Of a DNA stretch of 9,157 nt, positions 1 through 6,078 are shown piece after piece. The notes below the pieces were generated by a model that was not told where the DNA came from, searched no databases, and was given only the letters and a program-made list of their open reading frames with translations. Source of the stretch: Desulfobacteraceae bacterium (GTDB lineage: Bacteria; Desulfobacterota; Desulfobacteria; Desulfobacterales; Desulfobacteraceae); NCBI GenBank assembly GCA_003354055.1, contig PIVQ01000261.1, forward strand, positions 1 through 9,157, written 5' to 3'. Numbering within the stretch: the stretch's first letter is position 1; every line of letters begins with the position of its first letter. The position numbers were made by a program, and so were the translations under genes.

Positions 1-485
1 TCTATCATGCTTACGCCCTGGGCCAGCGCATCCACCATATCCCTGTCTTCCCATCCAAGATCTTTCAAGACCTTAATATCGTCTTTAGTGACAGACCCGG
101 GAACCTTTACAGATTTAATGACAAACGAAAGCATGGCACTCTCTTTCTCTTCCAAAAGAGATAATGACGGATCTGATTCCATTTTTTGAAAATCAGACTC
201 TTCTAACCCCTGTTTTTTCAGTACGCTTTTATTGAAATCCATGCAGAATTTATAGTCCAGGTTATGGGCAACAAGGTATCGGATATGGGCAAGCAGGGAG
301 AAGCTCAAAGCGGGATGGGTTGAAAAGTACTGGGTTCTTCGCATCTGCTGCTCAAACAACGAAGGGCTTGCACTCATCATTTCCATAGGTTTTGGTATGA
401 TACCGATCTTTTCCATATACATCTCATACCCCTCTTTTACCACGCCTTGGGCATTTTCAGGTTGAACGGTCTGGATTAAAGCCAT
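1..485 (-). CDS. AhpD-like / carboxymuconolactone decarboxylase-fold protein, partial (3' end outside window)
   Basis: My own minus-strand translation from the ATG at 485 gives about 161 codons without a stop, so the C-terminus lies beyond the left edge. The start is supported by an AGGAG ribosome-binding site 7 nt upstream. The protein is helical. Residues 57-86 (from HPALSFSLLAHIRYLVAHNL to C81 and N85) match the core helices of the AhpD/CMD fold found in peroxidase-related proteins. In AhpD proper a CxxC pair carries out thiol-dependent peroxide reduction. Here only C81 is present and the residue three before it is Tyr78, so classical CxxC peroxidase chemistry is unlikely. The substrate is unknown. 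The gene is divergent from a LysR regulator, which suggests control by it. The fold is fairly secure and the function is not. Confidence 0.6.
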   Translation of the reverse strand, partial: MALIQTVQPENAQGVVKEGYEMYMEKIGIIPKPMEMMSASPSLFEQQMRRTQYFSTHPALSFSLLAHIRYLVAHNLDYKFCMDFNKSVLKKQGLEESDFQKMESDPSLSLLEEKESAMLSFVIKSVKVPGSVTKDDIKVLKDLGWEDRDMVDALAQGVSMI

Positions 486-574
486 GTGTCGCTCCTTTGT
501 TTATACGATGATTGAAGGAAACTTAGGTTAACGGAAAATCATTGATGCGGATATTCAAAAATTTATCCGGCAAC

Positions 575-595
575 TTCAAATAATTTGACTTTGAA
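575..595. promoter_or_regulatory. Inverted repeat, candidate LysR operator
   Basis: TTCAAA (575-580) and TTTGAA (590-595) form a perfect dyad with 9 nt between the arms. A second palindrome, CAAATAATTTG (577-587), is nested inside. The element lies in the 185-bp gap between the divergent AhpD-like gene and lysR and overlaps the proposed lysR -35 box. That is where an autorepressing LysR-type protein would bind. Assignment to this regulator is inference. Confidence 0.4.
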
Positions 596-618
596 TTTAT
601 ACACGAATGAACTATAAG
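591..618 (+). promoter_or_regulatory. Candidate sigma-70 promoter for lysR
   Basis: TTGAAT (591-596) and TATAAG (613-618) are separated by 16 nt, a good match to -35/-10 consensus. Transcription would start near 625, giving a leader of about 45 nt before the lysR ATG at 671. The -35 box overlaps the dyad at 575-595. Confidence 0.45.
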
Positions 619-670
619 TAAAATTAATTAATGTAATACAAACGATAAGAACAGGTAATAATCAAATTCT

Positions 671-1621
671 ATGAATCATCTTGAACTAAAACATTTACGA
701 ATGATTTCCATCATCGCCAAAACCCAGAATATGACCCGTGCCGCAGAACGACTCTTTGTCTCCCAATCGGCTTTAAGCCAACAACTCAAGGACATTGAGG
801 GGAAATTAGGCGCAAACCTGTTCAATAGAACCCGAAAAAGAATGCTGCTGACAGCCATTGGAAAACGAATCTTAAAAACAGCTGAGCATGTTATTGAGAC
901 GATTGAAGATACAGAACTTGAAATTGCCAAAATCGTTTCCGGTGATACGGGGGAACTCAGGGTGGGGACGCAATGCATCTTTTGTTATAAATGGCTGCCA
1001 CTTGTCATGGGAGCATTTCAGAAAAAATTTCCCAATATTGAGATTATCATTGGGGATTCCAACAGCCTATTCGAGGAGCTGGAGTCCGGAAAATATGATT
1101 TTGTCATTTCCGGAGGAACCGTCGATGATGATCGTTTCACACATTTACCCTTATTCGAGGATCAGATGAGCTGTATAATGCCGAATAACCATCCATTGAC
1201 TGCAAAACAATTTTTCGATTTCGACAATATTATTGATGCCAGCCTCATTGCCCATATGGAAAAAGAGGATAACAGATTTTTCCAACATTTTATCAAACCA
1301 CGGGGTATTGAGCCCCCAAGATATATGACTGTCCGCCAGCCCCAGGCCATTATTGAATTGGTAAGTTCAGGATTCGGTATAGGATTTTTTCCCAAATGGG
1401 CGGTGAAATCGGCTATTGAGTCAAAAGCCCTCACCGCCCGCCCCATTACCCGGACCGGGATACCCATCCAATGGAATGCCGTCTTCCTGAAAAAAAGACG
1501 GCTTGAGGTTTTTCAAAGAGAATTTATCAATATGCTAGGAAAACTAAATCCTGTTGAGAGGAGAGAAAAACAAATGCTCACCTCTTCTGGACTTTCATCA
1601 CCCGTTTCATCAACCAGATAA
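671..1621 (+). CDS. LysR-family transcriptional regulator, MetR-like
   Basis: A 316-residue protein of normal LysR length. Residues 4-63 are the winged helix-turn-helix; the recognition region is AAERLFVSQSALSQQLKDIE (24-43), followed by the usual GxxLFNR motif. Residues 94-290 form the effector-binding domain. The segment QCIFCYKWLP (101-110) resembles ECHSCIQWLTP of Escherichia coli MetR, which senses homocysteine, and the order of later motifs (LPLFED, HPLTAKQ, FGIGFFPKWAV) also follows MetR. This places it near MetR; the real effector is unknown. No methionine gene is adjacent. The nearest likely target is the divergent AhpD-like gene. The Shine-Dalgarno is weak (AGG about 15 nt before the ATG). 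The last 44 bp overlap the 3' end of the convergent aldo/keto reductase gene, so the tail after residue 302 is probably poorly conserved. Confidence 0.88.
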   Translation: MNHLELKHLRMISIIAKTQNMTRAAERLFVSQSALSQQLKDIEGKLGANLFNRTRKRMLLTAIGKRILKTAEHVIETIEDTELEIAKIVSGDTGELRVGTQCIFCYKWLPLVMGAFQKKFPNIEIIIGDSNSLFEELESGKYDFVISGGTVDDDRFTHLPLFEDQMSCIMPNNHPLTAKQFFDFDNIIDASLIAHMEKEDNRFFQHFIKPRGIEPPRYMTVRQPQAIIELVSSGFGIGFFPKWAVKSAIESKALTARPITRTGIPIQWNAVFLKKRRLEVFQREFINMLGKLNPVERREKQMLTSSGLSSPVSSTR

Positions 1622-2777
1622 AGGGTTTGGTAAAATGCCCCTCCATATCTGCCTGTACCTCATCCAGAAGATCTGGTATGGGAAGGTCCTGGGGACATTT
1701 TTCAACGCATTCCCCGCATTGAACGCACCGGGAGGCCAAAGTAACCTTATCCGTAACAACCCCGCCGTTCTGGAAAAGATACATTATTTTTGCCGATTTA
1801 TCCTTGAATGCATGTTTGGAATTATACTGTTCAAAACAGCTTGGGATATTCACGCCCCCCGGGCAAGGCATGCAGTACTGACATCCGGTGCACCCCACCC
1901 GCATCACCCGTCGAAATTCATCTGCCGCTTCATCCACCAGACTGACTTCTTTTTGGGAGAACGTATCCGGCAGGGCATTTTCAGCCAAAGCTAAATTTTC
2001 GACAATATGCGCATCGTTGTTCATTCCCGAAAGAACTACCGTGACCTCAGGGTGATTCCATATCCAGCCCAGAGACCATTCCACAGGAGTTTTCTTTTCA
2101 TCTGCTTTTTTCCAAATTTTCTGAACCGAGGGCGGTGGGGTTTTGGCCAGGTTCCCGCCCCGCAGCGGCTCCATAATCATGACCGCCATCTCTTTTGATG
2201 CAGCATATTTTAGTCCGGCAGTTCCAGCCTGATTCTGTGTGTCCAGAAAGTTGTATTGAATCTGGCAAAAGGTCCAGTCATAGTCATCCACAATCTCATT
2301 AAAATCGCCTGAAAGCCCGTGAAATGAAAACCCGGCATTAATAATCTTACCCGTTTTCAGGGCGTCATCCAGAAACTCTATCACACCGCTTTGTTTGGCT
2401 GTTTCCCAGAGGTCCCCACTCAAAGCATGAACCAGATAGTAATCAATACGATCGGTTTTCAATTTAGCAAGCTGCTCGTCAAGAATCTTATCCATCCCCT
2501 CTTTGGAATGGGTCATCCAGTGAGGCAGCTTGGTGGCAATCTTTACCTCATCCCTGATCCTGTTTTTTGACAGCACCTTGCCCAGAAAAGGTTCGCTTTT
2601 TCCGCTGTGGTAAGGATAGGCCGTATCAAAATAATTAACCCCCTTATCCTTTGCATCAAGAATCTGCCTTTCGGCAAGATTTTCATTGATGGACTGCATT
2701 CTTACAGGCAGCCGCATGCATCCATACCCCAGTACAGATAATTTATCCCCGTTTTTAGGCACCTTGCGATACAGCAT
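1578..2777 (-). CDS. Aldo/keto reductase with C-terminal 2x[4Fe-4S] ferredoxin domain
   Basis: A 399-residue cytoplasmic oxidoreductase. Residues 1-285 form an aldo/keto reductase TIM barrel with the family tetrad Asp51, Tyr54 (DTAY), Lys83 and His117 (YLVH) all present. These support NAD(P)H-dependent carbonyl reduction. Residues 290-372 add an iron-sulfur domain: C296, C299, C302 and C305 (with C314 near), then the classical C351xxC354xxC357xxxC361P. This points to two [4Fe-4S] clusters and possible electron exchange with ferredoxin, as in a subgroup of reductases common in anaerobes. The physiological substrate cannot be read from the sequence. The start is firm because GGAGGAG lies 4 nt upstream of the ATG. 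The gene is monocistronic, divergent from the binding-protein gene and convergent with lysR. Confidence 0.93.
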   Translation of the reverse strand: MLYRKVPKNGDKLSVLGYGCMRLPVRMQSINENLAERQILDAKDKGVNYFDTAYPYHSGKSEPFLGKVLSKNRIRDEVKIATKLPHWMTHSKEGMDKILDEQLAKLKTDRIDYYLVHALSGDLWETAKQSGVIEFLDDALKTGKIINAGFSFHGLSGDFNEIVDDYDWTFCQIQYNFLDTQNQAGTAGLKYAASKEMAVMIMEPLRGGNLAKTPPPSVQKIWKKADEKKTPVEWSLGWIWNHPEVTVVLSGMNNDAHIVENLALAENALPDTFSQKEVSLVDEAADEFRRVMRVGCTGCQYCMPCPGGVNIPSCFEQYNSKHAFKDKSAKIMYLFQNGGVVTDKVTLASRCVQCGECVEKCPQDLPIPDLLDEVQADMEGHFTKPFIWLMKRVMKVQKR

Positions 2778-3083
2778 TGCTCCTCCTCCGTGTCCTTTGT
2801 CCCATTTATTTTTTGATACAATGTATATTTTATGTTACCGTTATTCAATAAATGCGTACCTAAATATCTCTTCATTTACAATAACTAAATTGCGATTACG
2901 TTAAAAACGTTACGGATATTATTGACCTTTTTAATGAGCTATTCTTTTTGTGGAAAAGGCACCTAAAAAACTCTATGGCGCCTGCCTGACAAAGCACTTT
3001 TAAAACCCATAAGGTATAGTTGAAAGCCCGATAAGGCCGAGAACGTGAGATAGAATCAGTTAATTCCAAAGGAGAGTGAAAAA
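2778..3083. other. Intergenic region between divergent AKR and binding-protein genes
   Basis: This 306-bp AT-rich gap has no plausible gene. It should hold the promoters of both flanking divergent genes. Small dyads are visible: ATACA-A-TGTAT at 2816-2826, upstream of the reductase, and ACGTT-AAA-AACGT at 2898-2910, mid-gap. A near-repeat CCCATAAGG (3006-3014) / CCCGATAAGG (3027-3036) lies in the leader of the binding-protein gene. I recognise no known riboswitch. Confidence 0.5.
2986..3013 (+). promoter_or_regulatory. Candidate promoter for the binding-protein gene
   Basis: CTGACA (2986-2991) and CATAAG (3008-3013) are spaced by 16 nt, a moderate sigma-70 match. Transcription would start near 3020, giving a leader of about 64 nt that includes the AGGAGA ribosome-binding site before 3084. 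TATAGT at 3015-3020 is a rival -10 box without a good -35. Confidence 0.3.
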
Positions 3084-3824
3084 ATGAAAAAACTTTTTTT
3101 TGCCGCCATCATTGTACTTTTCAGCGTAACCATCTGCTCAGCCCAGACAAAAACAGTCAGCGCAGCGTCAGACCCATGGCCCCCTTTTGTGGATCCCGAT
3201 CATCCCAAAAAAGGAATTTCCATTGAAATTGTAACTGCTGCCTTTGCCACTCAGGGATACACACTTGAACACAAAATTATGCCCTGGGCCCGTGCAGAGG
3301 ACGGAGTCAAAAAAGGAAAAATTGATGTCCTGCCCAACACCTGGTTTACAGACAAGCGGACAAGTTACCTTGCGTACAGCAAGCCCTATGCATCAAATGA
3401 AGTCAAATTCATCAAAAAAAAAGGTGATGCATTTGAGTACACTGGCCTGGAAAGCCTTTCCGGAAAAAAAATCGGTATTATGCTCGGTTATGGCTACAGT
3501 GATGATTTCATGAATTCCAAAGACTTCAAACGGGAAGCAGTAAGCGATTTTGTCAAAAACATTAAAAAACTGGTAAACGATAGAATCGACCTGAGTCTGG
3601 AAGATGAAATTGTCGCAAAAAATTTAATCTCAAAAAAAGATCCCACGCTTCTGGATAAAATCGAGTTTACAAAAAACTTTCTGTCAAGTAATGCCCTACA
3701 TGTCACCTGCGGACTTGCAAACCCAAGACATGAAGAGATCATAAATGCCTTTAACAAAGGTCTGGAAGAAATAACTTCAAACGGCACCCTTGAAAAAATC
3801 CTCAAGAGCTATGGTATAGAATAG
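3084..3824 (+). CDS. Periplasmic solute-binding protein, family 3 (amino-acid ABC type)
   Basis: A 246-residue exported protein. Residues 1-20 are a signal peptide with a charged MKK start, a hydrophobic core and an Ala-x-Ala-like end (CSA|Q), predicted to be cleaved after residue 20. There is no lipobox, so it should be soluble in the periplasm. The rest fits the SBP_bac_3 two-lobe fold: a first strand with DPWPPF (30-35), MPWARAEDGVKKGKIDVLP (66-84) where the family places ligand-contacting residues, YSKPY (98-102) at the lobe crossover, GKKIGIMLGYGY (127-138), and a final LEKILKSYGI helix. Family members bind polar amino acids or related solutes; the ligand is not predictable here. No permease or ATPase gene is beside it, so it is either an orphan partner of a distant transporter or a periplasmic sensor. 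AGGAGA precedes the ATG. Confidence 0.88.
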   Translation: MKKLFFAAIIVLFSVTICSAQTKTVSAASDPWPPFVDPDHPKKGISIEIVTAAFATQGYTLEHKIMPWARAEDGVKKGKIDVLPNTWFTDKRTSYLAYSKPYASNEVKFIKKKGDAFEYTGLESLSGKKIGIMLGYGYSDDFMNSKDFKREAVSDFVKNIKKLVNDRIDLSLEDEIVAKNLISKKDPTLLDKIEFTKNFLSSNALHVTCGLANPRHEEIINAFNKGLEEITSNGTLEKILKSYGIE

Positions 3825-3834
3825 CCTAAATCAC

Positions 3835-3879
3835 GGCATTGGCCGGGGTAAGCGTAAAGTCTCTCTTCCGGCCAGTGCC
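3835..3879. terminator. Long-looped hairpin after the binding-protein gene, possible bidirectional terminator
   Basis: GGCATTGGCCGG (3835-3846) pairs with CCGGCCAGTGCC (3868-3879) in a 12-bp GC-rich stem with one G-T wobble and a 21-nt loop. It begins 10 bp after the binding-protein stop codon. No T-tract follows, so it may stabilise the 3' end or work with a factor rather than act as a classic intrinsic terminator. Confidence 0.45.
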
Positions 3880-3889
3880 CTATATTACC

Positions 3890-3918
3890 GGGGTATAAGA
3901 AGGTCATTGATATACCCC
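3890..3918. terminator. Second hairpin in the convergent gap
   Basis: GGGGTATA (3890-3897) pairs with TATACCCC (3911-3918), a perfect 8-bp stem with a 13-nt loop. It sits between the first hairpin and the stop codon of the Nudix gene on the opposite strand (3935). It lacks a clear T-tract on either strand. It probably separates the two convergent transcripts. Confidence 0.4.
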
Positions 3919-3934
3919 TAAAAGGGAGGGGGCA

Positions 3935-4585
3935 TTAGTCGAAGGCAACAAATCGAGAAAACCATTTGAAATGAGTCTGTTTCTTTTTTAGATAAATATC
4001 TATAAGCTCATCTAACATCATAAGCGTCAAACCCCATATCCGTCTCTTCTCGTAAAAATAACAAGGGATATTAAAATTCTTTCCCATAACTCTATACTTC
4101 ATTTTCTTTCGGTTTTCTTTTTTTAGGAGAAAAGATAGGGGAAGTTTAAAAATTTCTTCAACTTCATCTTCTTTTTTAAACTTTATTGAATCATAATTAT
4201 TCATAAGAAAAATGAAGGGAGTGACTATCATAGGGGCTATATTATTGTGACTTCTTGTAAAAAGATCAGAAAGCCTTCCAATGTGTTTCCCTTCTTGCTC
4301 AATGTCTATGCCCGTTTCTTCCAATAATTCACGGGTAGCCGTCGAAAGCCCGTTTTTATCCTTGTTATCCATCATTCCTCCCGGCAAGCTTACATGGCCG
4401 GACCAGGGATCACCTTTTCTCTTAGCCCTTTTAATTAAAAGCATATATATTTCGTCTTCGAATGGGCTTTTATATAGAAGCACCGTTGTACAGGCCCTCC
4501 GAATTAAATATTTACCAGGAATTATAACGGGTTTATGTTCAGATATTCTTTTTTCAAAAACGTGAATATTTTTGTCAAGAAACAT
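3935..4585 (-). CDS. Nudix hydrolase, CoA-pyrophosphatase-like
   Basis: I start this 216-residue protein at the ATG at 4585, not at an upstream in-frame ATG at 4729. The longer form would overlap the preceding editing-protein gene by 116 bp with an unconserved-looking extension. The 4585 start has AGGA 5 nt upstream and leaves a 28-nt gap. Residues 28-160 form the Nudix domain. LLIKRA (49-54), then WSGHVSLPGG (61-70), then TRELLEETGI (84-93) make up the Nudix signature. REx2EE (R85, E86, E89, E90) supplies the metal ligands. One extra residue between the Gly and RE parts, plus the LL-R-GH-PGG lead-in, resembles enzymes that split coenzyme A to phosphopantetheine and 3',5'-ADP. Substrate assignment is tentative. 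The gene is strikingly AT-rich compared with its neighbours and is last in its transcription unit. Confidence 0.85.
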   Translation of the reverse strand: MFLDKNIHVFEKRISEHKPVIIPGKYLIRRACTTVLLYKSPFEDEIYMLLIKRAKRKGDPWSGHVSLPGGMMDNKDKNGLSTATRELLEETGIDIEQEGKHIGRLSDLFTRSHNNIAPMIVTPFIFLMNNYDSIKFKKEDEVEEIFKLPLSFLLKKENRKKMKYRVMGKNFNIPCYFYEKRRIWGLTLMMLDELIDIYLKKKQTHFKWFSRFVAFD

Positions 4586-4613
4586 TAAAATCCTAAAATG
4601 TAAAATACGGCAG

Positions 4614-5051
4614 TTAGTTAAGCTTAAACCGGATACGGAGGACCTGATTTTCAAATCCGACACCGGTGATTCTGAACTGCCCGATTTCTCTGGTGGAGGC
4701 CACATGATCCCCGATACAGGGGCAGGCATCGTAGTCGCCCATGCGGACCACCCTAAAATGGGTGATATCTTCTTTACCGGGTACCCGCGTAAGGTTAAAG
4801 GCTTCTTCGGCCTCTTCTCTGGGCATATCTTCTATGATCACCGAATAATCGTTTTCTATGGCCTGGTTGACGTCAGCCTGGATGGCTTCGACGTCTTCGG
4901 GGGTCAGCTCACGGTCAAAACGATAGTCGCATTTTGACTTTTTGGGGTTGATGTGAGCGGAAAAACATCGGTCGCAAGCGAAGCGACGGACCATGGCCTG
5001 ATTAAGAAGATGTTCTACTGAGTGCATTCTGGGATTGTAAGATTTTGACAT
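4614..5051 (-). CDS. Free-standing alanyl-tRNA editing protein, AlaX-like
   Basis: A 145-residue protein matching the second additional domain (SAD) shared by alanyl- and threonyl-tRNA synthetases. The zinc-binding and catalytic motifs are visible: H10xxxH14 in MHSVEHLLNQ, and C112xxxH116 in CIGDHV, which corresponds to CGGTHV in AlaRS. It is followed by the typical EIGQFRITG (122-130). There is no aminoacylation domain. AlaX proteins hydrolyse Ser- or Gly-tRNA(Ala) in trans and so protect translation from misincorporation. Extra cysteines (C26, C29, C41, C110) may mark a subgroup. The ATG at 5051 has a poor Shine-Dalgarno and follows the palindrome GAGATATCTC (5052-5061). The gene starts 23 nt after the rluD stop and is probably co-transcribed with it. 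Specificity for serine over other amino acids is assumed from the family. Confidence 0.82.
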   Translation of the reverse strand: MSKSYNPRMHSVEHLLNQAMVRRFACDRCFSAHINPKKSKCDYRFDRELTPEDVEAIQADVNQAIENDYSVIIEDMPREEAEEAFNLTRVPGKEDITHFRVVRMGDYDACPCIGDHVASTREIGQFRITGVGFENQVLRIRFKLN

Positions 5052-5074
5052 GAGATATCTCGCGCTGGTTGTGG

Positions 5075-6007
5075 TCAGGATGAATGCTGAGTCAGATTGA
5101 TAATTGTCTGCTTAAAATCACCAGGCATGGGGGCCTCAAATTGCAGCCTTAGACCTGAATAGGGATGCCTAAAGCTTAGCTGCCAGGAGTGGAGCATTTG
5201 CCGCGGGGCAATGGAAGATCCTTTTCGGTACCTGCGTAATTGATAGACACGGTCGCCGTATAGAGGCATGCCCTGGGCGTAACAATGAACCCGGATCTGA
5301 TGTGTTCGGCCAGTATATAGCCGGACATCTATCAACGCACCGTCATTGAACCGTTCTTTGACGCAGAATCCTGTTTTGGCATATTTTCCGGTCTCTTCAT
5401 TCACTGACATGAGTTTGCGTTTTTTGGGATGGCGGCCAATGGGCAATTCAATGATGCCGGTGTCTGGGATATCATTGCCCCGTACCAGAGCCAGGTAATG
5501 TTTTTCCACCCTGCGCTGCTTAAACTCATTCTGGAGGAAGGCATGACTTTTAAAGGTCTTGGCCACAAGAATCAGGCCGGAGGTATTCATATCAAGACGA
5601 TGGACAATACCGGGCCGTATAGGATCCCAATGGATTTCCTTAAAGCAGGGGTCGTGGGCCAGTAATCCGTTGACCAGAGTACCGTTCATGTGGCCAGGAG
5701 CCGGATGGACGACCATGCCGGTGGGTTTGTCCACAACCAGGATGTGATCATCCTCATGAAGGATGGACAGAGCCATAGATTCAGGCATGGGAAGAGACGC
5801 TTTAGTATCGTCTATTATCAGGCCGGTAATGGCTTCACCAGATTTCACCCTGTATCCGGGCCGTTTGGTAAAATTGCCCACCTGGATATCCTGTTTGGAG
5901 ATCAGAGCTGCTGCCCGACTTCTGGAACAGCCAGGGATCTGCTGTGAAACCACCTGATCCAACCGTAAACCGGCAAGAGAATCGGAAATTTTAAATAAGA
6001 GGTCCAT
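5075..6007 (-). CDS. rluD: RluD-like large-subunit rRNA pseudouridine synthase
   Basis: A 310-residue enzyme of normal RluA/RluD length. Residues 13-60 are an S4 RNA-binding domain (LRLDQVVSQQ ... SRSRAAALI ... VKSGEAI). Residues 85-290 are the catalytic core. It has KPTGMVVHPAPGH (94-106), the signature HRLDMNTSG with catalytic Asp139, and GRTHQIRVH (233-241) near the C-terminal half of the active site. Enzymes of this type turn uridines in helix 69 of 23S rRNA (or related sites) into pseudouridine. The presence of the S4 domain favours RluD over RluA, but RluC is not fully excluded. The start at 6007 fits the S4 domain, although no Shine-Dalgarno is visible and a strong terminator ends just 11 nt upstream. 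Downstream lie the AlaX-like and Nudix genes. Confidence 0.88.
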   Translation of the reverse strand: MDLLFKISDSLAGLRLDQVVSQQIPGCSRSRAAALISKQDIQVGNFTKRPGYRVKSGEAITGLIIDDTKASLPMPESMALSILHEDDHILVVDKPTGMVVHPAPGHMNGTLVNGLLAHDPCFKEIHWDPIRPGIVHRLDMNTSGLILVAKTFKSHAFLQNEFKQRRVEKHYLALVRGNDIPDTGIIELPIGRHPKKRKLMSVNEETGKYAKTGFCVKERFNDGALIDVRLYTGRTHQIRVHCYAQGMPLYGDRVYQLRRYRKGSSIAPRQMLHSWQLSFRHPYSGLRLQFEAPMPGDFKQTIINLTQHSS

Positions 6008-6018
6008 AATTAGAATAC

Positions 6019-6051
6019 AAAAACCGGCAGCCTCTAACGGCCTGCCGGTTT
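6019..6051 (-). terminator. Intrinsic terminator after the carD-family gene
   Basis: On the minus strand AAACCGGCAG (6051-6042) and CTGCCGGTTT (6030-6021) form a perfect 10-bp stem with an 11-nt loop. Its 3' arm runs into TTTTT at 6023-6019. This is the clearest Rho-independent terminator in the window. It starts 23 nt after the carD stop codon and ends just before the rluD start. Confidence 0.85.
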
Positions 6052-6078
6052 AATATTAAGTCAGTGGGTAAAAATCAA
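6050..6078 (-). promoter_or_regulatory. Candidate rluD promoter overlapping the terminator
   Basis: Reading the minus strand, TTGATT (6078-6073, over the carD stop codon) and TATTAA (6055-6050) are 17 nt apart. Transcription would begin near 6043, inside the 5' arm of the terminator stem. The new RNA would then lack most of that arm and escape termination. Each box matches consensus at only 4 of 6 positions. Confidence 0.25.

Noticed and set aside
1554..1994. Plus-strand reading frame opposite the aldo/keto reductase ferredoxin domain
   Set aside because: The minus-strand cysteine clusters prove the coding strand; the plus-strand frame has no recognisable domain.
2974..2990. Sigma-54-like TGGCGCC...TGAC motif upstream of the binding-protein gene
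   Set aside because: The -12 element lacks the TTGC core, so the match is not convincing.
2941..3083. Riboswitch in the leader of the binding-protein gene
   Set aside because: I compared it by eye with c-di-GMP, glycine, guanidine and fluoride classes and found no consensus core; only a short near-repeat is visible.
4586..4729. Longer Nudix start at 4729
   Set aside because: It overlaps the alaX coding region, encodes a low-complexity Ser/Pro-rich leader, and lacks a ribosome-binding site; the ATG at 4585 fits operon spacing.
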